Shown piece by piece: positions 52,359-59,625 of a stretch of 64,000 nt of DNA (position 1 is the first letter of the stretch; every line of letters starts with the position of its first letter). The stretch covers positions 186,001-250,000 of the forward strand of contig JAQGEF010000004.1 in NCBI GenBank assembly GCA_027854065.1. Reading direction: 5' to 3'. This DNA is from Polluticaenibacter yanchengensis. Lineage in GTDB: Bacteria; Bacteroidota; Bacteroidia; Chitinophagales; Chitinophagaceae. The notes beneath the pieces are model-generated. The model had not been told where the DNA came from and did not search any database. It was given only the letters and a program-made list of their open reading frames with translations. Made by a program: the position numbers and the translations under genes.

Positions 52359-53330
52359 CTACCTGTTTTTAACGGCAATGATTTGCGCGGCGATGCTGAC
52401 AGCGATTTCAACAGGTGTCTGGCTTTTAATGGCAATACCGATTGGCGCATGTATCTTGTTTAAAAGTTCTGGGGAAATACCATCGGCTTTGTAATCTTCC
52501 CAAAGTTTTGCCAGCTTGTTTTTACTGCCTAGCACACCTATATATTTGTATTGGTTATTGATAAGTGCTCTTAATGCCTCATCATCGGTGCGATACCCGA
52601 ATGTCATGATGACAACATAGGTGTTCATACCACCTGGGATATAGGCAGCCAGTTGAGTGTAACTATCAAGGATGGTGATGGTATGTGCGTGAATATTTTG
52701 CGCGATGGTATTAAGATGATCGCGGGTTTCGTACACGTGAACCTGGAACTGTAGCTGCTCCATTAACCGGCAAAAGGCCAGGCTGCAGTGGCCGCCTCCT
52801 ATAACATGCAAAACCTGGTGAAAACCGAGCTTTTCCTGATACAGGAAATCTGTTTCGGCATTAAACCGGAACTCAAAATTTGAGCTGATGGACTGCGGAT
52901 TAATACTAATTCCGTTTTCTGATATCTTTAAGGTGTGATTATTATTGTTATTATACGCTGCTATTATTTGTTCAATAACGGGAAGATCTGCCTGCGTCAG
53001 TTTTAATATATAAACCACCTGGTTGCCACTGCAGATCATGCCGCTCTGGTTCTTACCGGCGTCTTTGCTATGTGACTGTGGTTTTATGACACTGAACCCT
53101 TCTTCATTTTTTAATTGTTCTTTAGCCATTTCCACAAACTTATGCTCCATAATGCCACCTCCGATAGAACCATACATCTGCCCGTTAGGTGCTACGGACA
53201 TGGCAAAGCCCTGCCTGCCGGGACTGCTGCCATTGCTTTCCAGCACATATAATAACATGACCGGGATATCAGCAGCCAGTTGTTGAAGCATGAAGTGCCA
53301 AAGTTGTACTTTAGGATTGGGATGTGTCAT
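52359..53330 (-). CDS. XdhC family molybdenum cofactor insertion/sulfuration factor
   Basis: 323 residues. The N-terminal XdhC/CoxI domain contains MLLYVLESNGSSPGRQGFAM and GSIGGGIMEHKFVE (about 55-68); the C-terminal Rossmann-like half begins VIGGGHCSLAFCRLMEQ (about 180-196) and includes VVIMTFGYRTDDEALRAL and VLGSKNKLAKLWEDY. XdhC proteins bind and sulfurate the molybdenum cofactor of xanthine dehydrogenase-type enzymes. No xdhA/B gene is in this window, so the client enzyme must be elsewhere. A Crp/Fnr gene lies 66 bp upstream on the same strand. Confidence 0.9.
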   Translation of the reverse strand: MTHPNPKVQLWHFMLQQLAADIPVMLLYVLESNGSSPGRQGFAMSVAPNGQMYGSIGGGIMEHKFVEMAKEQLKNEEGFSVIKPQSHSKDAGKNQSGMICSGNQVVYILKLTQADLPVIEQIIAAYNNNNNHTLKISENGISINPQSISSNFEFRFNAETDFLYQEKLGFHQVLHVIGGGHCSLAFCRLMEQLQFQVHVYETRDHLNTIAQNIHAHTITILDSYTQLAAYIPGGMNTYVVIMTFGYRTDDEALRALINNQYKYIGVLGSKNKLAKLWEDYKADGISPELLNKIHAPIGIAIKSQTPVEIAVSIAAQIIAVKNR

Positions 53331-53396
53331 TACATAAAAATAAACGGTTTACAGTAAGAAACCATCAACCGTTTAGCGATAATAAAAGAAAAGTTA

Positions 53397-54113
53397 TCAG
53401 TAACTGATATTGGCAGTTTTGGTTAGCTTATCAGTATTTAAAATTTTGATCTGCTTGCCGGATAGTTCAATAATCTTATCCGTATTGAACTCTGACAATA
53501 AACGGATGGCGCTTTCGGTGGAAGTGCCTACAAAATCCGCTATTTCTTCGCGGCTTAATTTTAATGCCAGGGTTTGCCCGTCCACTTCAAAGCCATAAGT
53601 GGCTTTAAAAAACAACAGGGCTTCTGCCATGCGCTCGCGAACATTTTTTTGGGAAAGTGATACGATGTGGTCTTCTGCTTTTTTAAGGTCTTCGCTTATT
53701 TTTTTGAATAATGCGGTGCAGAGTTTGGAATCCTCTACAGCCAGGTTCAGAAAATAGCTTTTTTCTACAATGCAAACAGAGCAGTCTTCCAGGGCAATGG
53801 CATTGCAATGATACCTGTCATTTGATAACAACGCTCTGTAGCCTAGAATATCACCTCCTTTTGCCAGTCGAAGTATTTGCTCTTTACCATCAGCACCGGT
53901 AGTGGAAAGTTTCACTTTGCCGGAATTGATGCAGAATAAGCCGTAAGGCAAACCGTTTTGAGAGAATATGACCTGCCCTTTTTTGTAATGAGTACAGTTT
54001 TTATGGTAGTTAAGATCCTGTACCTTATCTGTATCTAACACAGAAAAAACCGAATGGAGCCTGGCATTACAGGAAGCACAATTATGTTCCATTAAGTTTT
54101 TTGCGGATTTCAT
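53397..54113 (-). CDS. Crp/Fnr family regulator with an N-terminal cysteine set
   Basis: 238 residues. N-terminal cysteines C12 and C15 in NCASC and C40 in KNCTHY precede the cyclic-nucleotide-like beta-roll (about 42-150, FCINSGKVKLSTTGADGKEQILRLAKGGDIL). The C-terminal winged helix (about 175-225) has LKLSREEIADFVGTSTESAIRLLSEF, the FNR-type recognition helix. The cysteine layout resembles the Fe-S-binding FNR proteins that sense oxygen, though spacing differs from E. coli FNR; Zn or redox sensing is possible. Its own -7 box is at 54142-54149. It may regulate xdhC downstream. Confidence 0.88.
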   Translation of the reverse strand: MKSAKNLMEHNCASCNARLHSVFSVLDTDKVQDLNYHKNCTHYKKGQVIFSQNGLPYGLFCINSGKVKLSTTGADGKEQILRLAKGGDILGYRALLSNDRYHCNAIALEDCSVCIVEKSYFLNLAVEDSKLCTALFKKISEDLKKAEDHIVSLSQKNVRERMAEALLFFKATYGFEVDGQTLALKLSREEIADFVGTSTESAIRLLSEFNTDKIIELSGKQIKILNTDKLTKTANISY

Positions 54114-54141
54114 ATATAAGAAACATTATTATACAATGGTG

Positions 54142-54149
54142 CAAATATA
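54142..54149 (-). promoter_or_regulatory. Candidate -7 box of the Fnr-like gene
   Basis: CAAATATA on the plus strand is TATATTTG on the minus strand, an exact TAnnTTTG match followed by GCACC, about 28 bp before the start codon at 54113. No clear -33 TTG. Confidence 0.55.
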
Positions 54150-54411
54150 CTTATAAATTAAGAGTTTTTCTGAAATAATATCAGGGATAAGTGTTCGTGA
54201 TTAACGGATGACATTTTTATATATCTTTGAAATGAATTGAGATTGCTATGTTATAATTATTGAATGATTTTTATTTAAACCCTTGACACTTATTGAAAAA
54301 GAAAAAGCAGCTTTTTAAATATCATTTGCAATATTGGTTTGCATGCTTTTATATTTTCAAAAAAAATGTCGTTTAATTTAGCTTCTTTTAAAAATTATAG
54401 TGTTAGTATTG
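54150..54411. other. AT-rich divergent spacer
   Basis: About 260 bp between two divergent promoters (54142-54149 minus, 54412-54419 plus). No gene, hairpin or repeat of note is visible. Confidence 0.4.
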
Positions 54412-54419
54412 TACTTTTG
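54412..54419 (+). promoter_or_regulatory. Candidate -7 box of the glycosyltransferase gene
   Basis: TACTTTTG matches TAnnTTTG, followed by CAGG, 44 nt before the ATG at 54464. No matching -33 TTG was found. Confidence 0.5.
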
Positions 54420-54463
54420 CAGGTTTTAAGTTAAAATTGAAACAAGTTTTTAAGAAATATTAA

Positions 54464-55672
54464 ATGGCTATTAGAGTATTAAGAATAATAAATAGATTTG
54501 TAATTAGTGGATCTACATTCAATGTTTCATATCTAACAAAATACCTGCCTTCTGAATTTGAAACGGTGCTCATTTCCGGGCATAAGGACGATGGAGAAGA
54601 AAATTCCGATTATTTAGCAGCAAGCTTCGGGTTAAATCCTGTATATGTTAACTCCATGCGTAAATCTCTTACTCAGCCATGGAATGACAGAAACGCATTT
54701 AAAGAGATAAAAAAAATAATTGAGACTTTTAAGCCTCATATTGTACATACCCATGCGGCAAAAGCGGGTTTTGTGGGCCGCCTGGCCGCTATCAGTTGTA
54801 ATGTGCCGATTGTTTTACATACATTTGAAGGACATTATTTTCATTCTTATTTTCACCCGATTAAGACCAATGTTCTATTAAGGATAGAAAGATACCTGGC
54901 AGCCAAAACTGATGGTATTATTGCTATTAGCCCGGAACAATATGACGATCTTGCAAATATTTATAAAGTCGCATCTCCTGAAAAAGTATTTACACTGCCT
55001 ATAGGACTGGATATCGATAAGTTTACTTTAAATACAGACAGGCTCAGGGCTGATTTCAGGAATGAATTTAAAATTTCTGACGATACGATTTGTATTGGTA
55101 TTATTGGCCGCCTGGTCCCCATCAAAAACCTGAACATGTTTGTTCGCGTGGTAAAAGAAGTGCTGCAAAGGACTAATAAAAAAGTTAAATTTTTTATAGT
55201 AGGCGATGGCGAATCCAGGGAAGATACAGAAAGACAGCTGGAACAGTTAAACCTGGCCTACACTTCTGTTCATGAAAAAGACTATTCTAAACCGGTGATA
55301 TTTACCTCCTGGAGAAAAGATATTGATTGCATCATGGCAGGCATAGACATCGTTGCGCTCACTTCTTTGAACGAGGGGACGCCGGTAGCCCTGATGGAAG
55401 CACAGGCTGCAAAGAAGGCCATCGTTTCTACAAATGTAGGCGGAATAGGCTATGTGGTAGAAGATGGAAAAAGTGCGCTACTGGCAGAAAGTAATAATGT
55501 AAAAGATTTCAGCGATAAATTGTTAACCCTGATTGAGAATGAAAGCTTAAGGAATGAAATGGGCCAGTTCGGCTATGAAAACGCACAGGCTAAATTTTCT
55601 TTGAACAGGTTTATCAATGATACTAAAAATCTTTACCACAAATTACTTCAGGAAAAAGGCGTAAAAATTTAG
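54464..55672 (+). CDS. GT4-family glycosyltransferase
   Basis: 402 residues. GT-B fold: N-terminal Rossmann half with LRIINRFVISGSTFNVSYLTKYL and PHIVHTHAAKAGFVGRLAA, then a hinge, and the C-terminal half with IGRLVPIKNLNMFVRVVKEV, VGDGESRED and the EX7E pair in NEGTPVALMEAQ (about 304-312). Such enzymes transfer a sugar from a nucleotide donor, usually for surface polysaccharide or glycolipid. It is directly upstream of rsmE with a 16-nt gap but has no other glycan gene beside it. Donor and acceptor are unknown. Confidence 0.93.
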   Translation: MAIRVLRIINRFVISGSTFNVSYLTKYLPSEFETVLISGHKDDGEENSDYLAASFGLNPVYVNSMRKSLTQPWNDRNAFKEIKKIIETFKPHIVHTHAAKAGFVGRLAAISCNVPIVLHTFEGHYFHSYFHPIKTNVLLRIERYLAAKTDGIIAISPEQYDDLANIYKVASPEKVFTLPIGLDIDKFTLNTDRLRADFRNEFKISDDTICIGIIGRLVPIKNLNMFVRVVKEVLQRTNKKVKFFIVGDGESREDTERQLEQLNLAYTSVHEKDYSKPVIFTSWRKDIDCIMAGIDIVALTSLNEGTPVALMEAQAAKKAIVSTNVGGIGYVVEDGKSALLAESNNVKDFSDKLLTLIENESLRNEMGQFGYENAQAKFSLNRFINDTKNLYHKLLQEKGVKI

Positions 55673-55675
55673 ACT

Positions 55676-55683
55676 TATTTTTG
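55676..55683 (+). promoter_or_regulatory. Candidate -7 box of rsmE
   Basis: TATTTTTG matches TAnnTTTG and lies only five bases before the rsmE ATG at 55689 (CATCT between), just past the stop of the glycosyltransferase gene. It would give a leaderless or nearly leaderless transcript. Confidence 0.4.
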
Positions 55684-55688
55684 CATCT

Positions 55689-56399
55689 ATGCAGTTACCA
55701 TTTTTTTTCGAAGAAAATATTTCTCAGGGTTCACATACATTAAACAGCGAAACAAGCAAGCATGTGGTGCAGGTACTGCGCATGCAAATTGGAGAAAAGA
55801 TATTGCTAACCAACGGTAAAGGGCAACTGGTAACTGCAGAAATAACCAATAATCATAAAAAAGCCTGCGAAGTAGCTATTTTAGAGGCTCAGGATATACC
55901 TGTTGTAACCGGCAGAAAAGTAGCAGTAGCAGTATCGCCTTTAAAAAACAATAGTCGCTTCGAATGGTTCCTGGAAAAGGCAACAGAATTGGGCATAGCT
56001 GATATTTTTCCCATCATCACGTCACGGACCGAAAGGCAGCATTTCCGCTATGAAAGACTGCAAACTATTTGCATCAGTGCGATGCTGCAAAGCCGCCAGG
56101 CCTGGTTGCCAACATTGCACCAGCCTGTTAATATCAACGACCTGATAACATCCAACACTGCTTATAACCATTTATTTATAGCGCATTGTATAGACGAAGC
56201 CTCGAAATCAGAGCTTTCTCAAAACTTAAATAGCAGTATTTCGGATGCGCTTATCTTAATAGGTCCAGAAGGAGATTTTACACCCGCTGAAATAAGCCTG
56301 GCACTGGAAAACAAATTTAAGCCTGTTTCGCTTGGGCCTACACGCTTAAGAACCGAAACCGCTGCGCTTGTTGCCACCACCCTGCTTCGATTAGTATGA
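55689..56399 (+). CDS. rsmE: 16S rRNA (uracil1498-N3)-methyltransferase
   Basis: 236 residues. N-terminal PUA-like domain (about 1-70, QVLRMQIGEKILLTNGKGQ), then a SPOUT methyltransferase with ILIGPEGDFTPAEISLAL (about 190-207) and LGPTRLRTETAAL (about 218-230), the trefoil-knot SAM-binding signatures of RsmE. It methylates N3 of U1498 in 16S rRNA, affecting the decoding centre. It probably has its own promoter at the end of the upstream gene. Confidence 0.96.
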   Translation: MQLPFFFEENISQGSHTLNSETSKHVVQVLRMQIGEKILLTNGKGQLVTAEITNNHKKACEVAILEAQDIPVVTGRKVAVAVSPLKNNSRFEWFLEKATELGIADIFPIITSRTERQHFRYERLQTICISAMLQSRQAWLPTLHQPVNINDLITSNTAYNHLFIAHCIDEASKSELSQNLNSSISDALILIGPEGDFTPAEISLALENKFKPVSLGPTRLRTETAALVATTLLRLV

Positions 56400-56703
56400 T
56401 GTTCTTATGCATTAGCTGTTTTTACAACAGGTGAGTTTTTAGAAGGACATGACCAAAGTGCTTACTATCCATGATACTCCTTTGCCCTATTTGAATAATT
56501 TTAGTTCATCTGTTCATTAAGTAATATCCAATTTCAGGGATACTTCTCTCCTATTATAACCATCATCCTATCTTTAAACTTTATTAAGTGGTAAAATCCT
56601 ACACCATGTTAAATTTAATATTATCGATATTTTATCGTGTATCTTGCATAGCAAAATTTTTAGTAAAATAGGCATCATTGCCATTTTAGTTCACCTACTA
56701 CAC
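56400..56703. other. AT-rich spacer upstream of the L,D-transpeptidase gene
   Basis: About 300 bp. A TATCTTGCA string near 56639-56647 loosely resembles a -7 box. A longer in-frame extension of the next gene from 56644 starts with TTG and precedes the signal peptide, so the ATG at 56704 is preferred. Nothing else is seen. Confidence 0.4.
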
Positions 56704-57939
56704 ATGAAAAACATTGCCTTATTTATATTATTAACGCTTTCATTAAACTTAAGTGCTCAAAAAAATGGCAACGTAAGGGACTTTCTGCAGTTTCAAAAAT
56801 CCTTTAAAACAGTGACTACTGCTTTACAGAACAATGAAGATTCTTTAAAAAGACAGTTTGCAGCTAAAGGATTACAATGGCCGGCCCAATATCTCTACGT
56901 CCGTTCATTTAAATATGATGGCATTTTAGAAGTTTGGGCAAAAAATACCAATGCGGAACCCTACCAACTATTTAAATCTTATAAAGTATGTGCGTTTGCA
57001 GGTAATTTAGGGCCCAAACGTTTCGAAGGAGATTACCAGGTACCGGAAGGGTTCTATTATTTCAATGAATTTAAAGCCAATAGCCAGTATCATATGGCAT
57101 TAGGCGTCAATTACCCAAATGCCAGCGATAGAGTTTTAAGCGATCAGCGACGTCCCGGTAGCAGGATAATGGTACACGGCAGTTGTGTGACTGTAGGTTG
57201 TATTCCACTAATGGATGAACCAATTGAAGAATTATATGTTATAACAATGGCGGCAAAAGCGAATGGATTAGACTATATTCCATTACACATTTACCCAGCC
57301 AGGTTTAAGCTGGCAAAAAGCAGGGCTAAAGTAGAGGAATATGTAAAAGCAAATCCCGATTACAATCCTTTACTGAAAAGCTTTATGCAGGTTTATTTTT
57401 ACTTTGAAAATAAAAAGCAACTACCAAACATCATTGTAGATGAAAACGGTCATTATGAAATATTAGAAGCATTTACGTACTCCATACCGGTTAAAAAACC
57501 AAAAATTGTTTACAAAGAAAACACCGCAGCACGAAATACCGCTACCAAAACCAAACAGTTCAGCGACAGCGATTTTTATAACAGCGTCTTTAAAATGCCG
57601 GTTTATCCTGGCGGAAACGAAGCATTCCAATCATTTTTAGACAGCCTTTCAAAAGAACTGACAGAGTTCCTGCCATCTGCTAAAAAAAGAATATTTGTGC
57701 AGGTAGATTTTGTCATCGATAAAACAGGCCAGGTTTATAATGTAAAAGTGGCGGATAATGCAAATAATGAGATCAACAATATTATTATTGAACGCTTTGA
57801 GAGCATGAAAAAATGGACACCGGCAATACGAGACAAACCGGTTGACATTAAGTTGCAGCAAACCATTATGATAGATGCAAAACCGGAAATAAAAAAAGTA
57901 AAGAAATCCGAAGACGATGATGAGGAAGACGATGATTAA
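56704..57939 (+). CDS. YafK-type L,D-transpeptidase fused to a TonB-C-like domain
   Basis: 411 residues from ATG at 56704 (signal peptide to NLSAQ). Residues about 65-205 are an L,D-transpeptidase domain of the YafK/ErfK type, with H158 and catalytic C166 in VHGSCVTVGCIPL. A basic linker follows, and residues about 295-395 resemble the TonB C-terminal domain (AFQSFLDSLSKEL, VQVDFVIDKTGQVYNVKVAD, IIERFESMKKWTPAI). The tail is very acidic (KSEDDDEEDDD). The first domain would make or trim peptidoglycan cross-links; what the second does here is unknown. It is periplasmic. Confidence 0.82.
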   Translation: MKNIALFILLTLSLNLSAQKNGNVRDFLQFQKSFKTVTTALQNNEDSLKRQFAAKGLQWPAQYLYVRSFKYDGILEVWAKNTNAEPYQLFKSYKVCAFAGNLGPKRFEGDYQVPEGFYYFNEFKANSQYHMALGVNYPNASDRVLSDQRRPGSRIMVHGSCVTVGCIPLMDEPIEELYVITMAAKANGLDYIPLHIYPARFKLAKSRAKVEEYVKANPDYNPLLKSFMQVYFYFENKKQLPNIIVDENGHYEILEAFTYSIPVKKPKIVYKENTAARNTATKTKQFSDSDFYNSVFKMPVYPGGNEAFQSFLDSLSKELTEFLPSAKKRIFVQVDFVIDKTGQVYNVKVADNANNEINNIIIERFESMKKWTPAIRDKPVDIKLQQTIMIDAKPEIKKVKKSEDDDEEDDD

Positions 57940-57947
57940 GATATAAA

Positions 57948-57984
57948 CAAATGGCTGTCAAAATTCTGACAGCCATTTGCTTTT
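57948..57984 (+). terminator. Terminator of the L,D-transpeptidase gene
   Basis: CAAATGGCTGTCA (57948-57960) pairs perfectly with TGACAGCCATTTG (57967-57979), loop 6 nt, followed by CTTTT. It lies 8 nt after the stop. Confidence 0.85.
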
Positions 57985-58263
57985 AAATAATTCATGTTTA
58001 AATAATAGAATCCACTGAATACATTTAATAGATATACACTTATATTTACCTCTTATTAAATGCAATCGATACCATATTTCACTTTCTTTTTTGCAAATTG
58101 ATTTTGTATTATTGCATTAGTAATTTTTTAACAAATTTTGTTGATAGATAATTTTTGGAGTGCAATTCCGTTTATTTCTATTAATAATTTCAAAAAATTG
58201 ATTAGTCGTAGAAAATAATACCTGTGACTAAGCTGGCGAAGCTGTATCAACTGCTAACTTTAG
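57985..58263 (+). promoter_or_regulatory. AT-rich upstream region of the polysaccharide locus
   Basis: About 280 bp, probably the promoter and untranslated leader of the UpxY-type gene. UpxY proteins act on the leader of their own operon, so a regulatory RNA is expected here, but I cannot identify the element. TATTATTG (near 58107) loosely fits a -7 box. Confidence 0.4.
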
Positions 58264-58788
58264 ATGAATATGTCGGTAGGAAATAAAATAGAAGATATTG
58301 CAAAATGGTACGCTGTATATACCTATCCGCGACATGAAAAAAAATTGGCGAAACAGTTTGAAATAAACGGAATAGAATGTTTCTGCCCGCTCAACAAAGT
58401 AGAAAAACAATGGAGTGATAGAAAAAAGGTGGTTTTTGTGCCCCTGTTTCAGTCCTATATATTCGTACATGTAAAGCAAAGTGAATTTTCAAAAGTAAGA
58501 AATACAAAAGGCGTTTTAAACTTTGTGTACTGGCAGGGAAAACCTGCTGTTATTCAGCACAATGAAATAGAAATCATTAAAAGCTTTGTAGCAGGCTATA
58601 CCAATATTGAAGTAAAAAGCCTGAATGATCCGGTTCCCGGTGATATTGTCAATTTTAACTCCGGCGTTTTATTAAACAATACAGGCGTCATCTCTAATAT
58701 TTACAACAGTTACGTAGAAGTTATTCTTGACAAACTGGATATCAGGATCCTGGCCAGAATTACAAAAAGCATCGAAGATGCGCTATAA
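58264..58788 (+). CDS. UpxY/NusG-like transcription antiterminator
   Basis: 174 residues. NusG N-terminal domain with KWYAVYTYPRHEKKLAKQFE and VFVPLFQSYIFVHV, ending in a KOW-like segment (VPGDIVNFNSGVLLNNTGVISN, about 120-145). NusG paralogues of this size at the start of Bacteroidota capsule loci (UpxY) suppress termination so that the long polysaccharide operon is read to its end. It precedes wza by 13 nt, fitting that role. Alternative start Met3 at 58270 is possible. Confidence 0.92.
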   Translation: MNMSVGNKIEDIAKWYAVYTYPRHEKKLAKQFEINGIECFCPLNKVEKQWSDRKKVVFVPLFQSYIFVHVKQSEFSKVRNTKGVLNFVYWQGKPAVIQHNEIEIIKSFVAGYTNIEVKSLNDPVPGDIVNFNSGVLLNNTGVISNIYNSYVEVILDKLDIRILARITKSIEDAL

Positions 58789-58801
58789 ATAGAAAAGAAG
58801 A

Positions 58802-59602
58802 ATGTTTAAAAATATTATTTACAGTCTTGCTCTTATCCTTATTACTTTTACAAGTTGTCAAACAACCAAAGAGATGATGGAGGATTTCAATTATTTTGAA
58901 AAAAACGGGGACTCATTAGCATTCATAGTAAAACAACTTAAAGAACCGGTTATCCAGGTTTCAGACCAGTTAAGCATCGTTGTAAGCAGCGCCAGCCTTA
59001 ACCAGGAGCAGGCAAAAGTGTTTAACCTGCTCAACAGCAGTAATTCCGGAGGCGCAGTTGGCGGTATGGGCCTTTTGACGCAGGGTTACCTGGTAGATTT
59101 TGACGGCAATATCCGGTTGCCTGTAGTGGGCAATGTAAAAGCCGCAGGTCTCACAAAGTCAGCGCTGAACGATACGCTCGTCGCACTGATATCACCATAT
59201 GTAAAAGACCCCGTAATTAATATCAGGTTTTTAAACTTTACAGTAAATGTATTAGGAGAAGTAAACAGCAAAGGCCCGGTTAGGATATCCAACGAAAAAG
59301 CTACTTTAATAGATGTACTTTCATTAGCAGGTGGACTTACCGACCAGGGAAAACGTAACAATATCATGGTTTTCAGGAATCTTTCCAATGGCGCTTTTAC
59401 TGTAGACACACTCAATATAAACGATGCAAGAGTTTTCGGTTCTAATTTCTATCAGTTACAGCAAAACGACCTTGTGTACGTTTCCCCCAATAAAAACAAA
59501 TTAAGACAAATCAGCACCAATCCGCTTATTTACAGAGATATTCCATTTTTCCTGAGTCTTACAAGCGCTATCTTTTTATTTCTGAATCTGTTTATAAAAT
59601 AG
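58802..59602 (+). CDS. wza: Wza-type polysaccharide export lipoprotein
   Basis: 266 residues. The lipobox TFTSC places the lipidated cysteine at residue 19. The polysaccharide-export domain (about 55-150) contains GYLVDFDGNIRLPVVGNVKAAGLT, followed by an SLBB domain with VLGEVNSKGPVRISNEKATLIDVLSLAGGLT. A C-terminal hydrophobic helix (about 247-265) is the Wza-type transmembrane alpha-barrel. Outer-membrane channel of capsule or exopolysaccharide export, working with Wzc. Second gene of the locus, 23 nt before wzc. Confidence 0.92.
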   Translation: MFKNIIYSLALILITFTSCQTTKEMMEDFNYFEKNGDSLAFIVKQLKEPVIQVSDQLSIVVSSASLNQEQAKVFNLLNSSNSGGAVGGMGLLTQGYLVDFDGNIRLPVVGNVKAAGLTKSALNDTLVALISPYVKDPVINIRFLNFTVNVLGEVNSKGPVRISNEKATLIDVLSLAGGLTDQGKRNNIMVFRNLSNGAFTVDTLNINDARVFGSNFYQLQQNDLVYVSPNKNKLRQISTNPLIYRDIPFFLSLTSAIFLFLNLFIK

Positions 59603-59625
59603 ATACGCCTACTTAAAAAAAATCA

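Noticed and set aside
56644..56703. 20-residue N-terminal extension of the L,D-transpeptidase from a TTG
   Set aside because: The ATG at 56704 starts a normal signal peptide; the extension would bury it.
58264..58290. ops-like GTCGGTAGG at the start of the UpxY gene
   Set aside because: Only partly matches the enterobacterial ops sequence and lies in the coding region; UpxY specificity in Bacteroidota is not known to use it.
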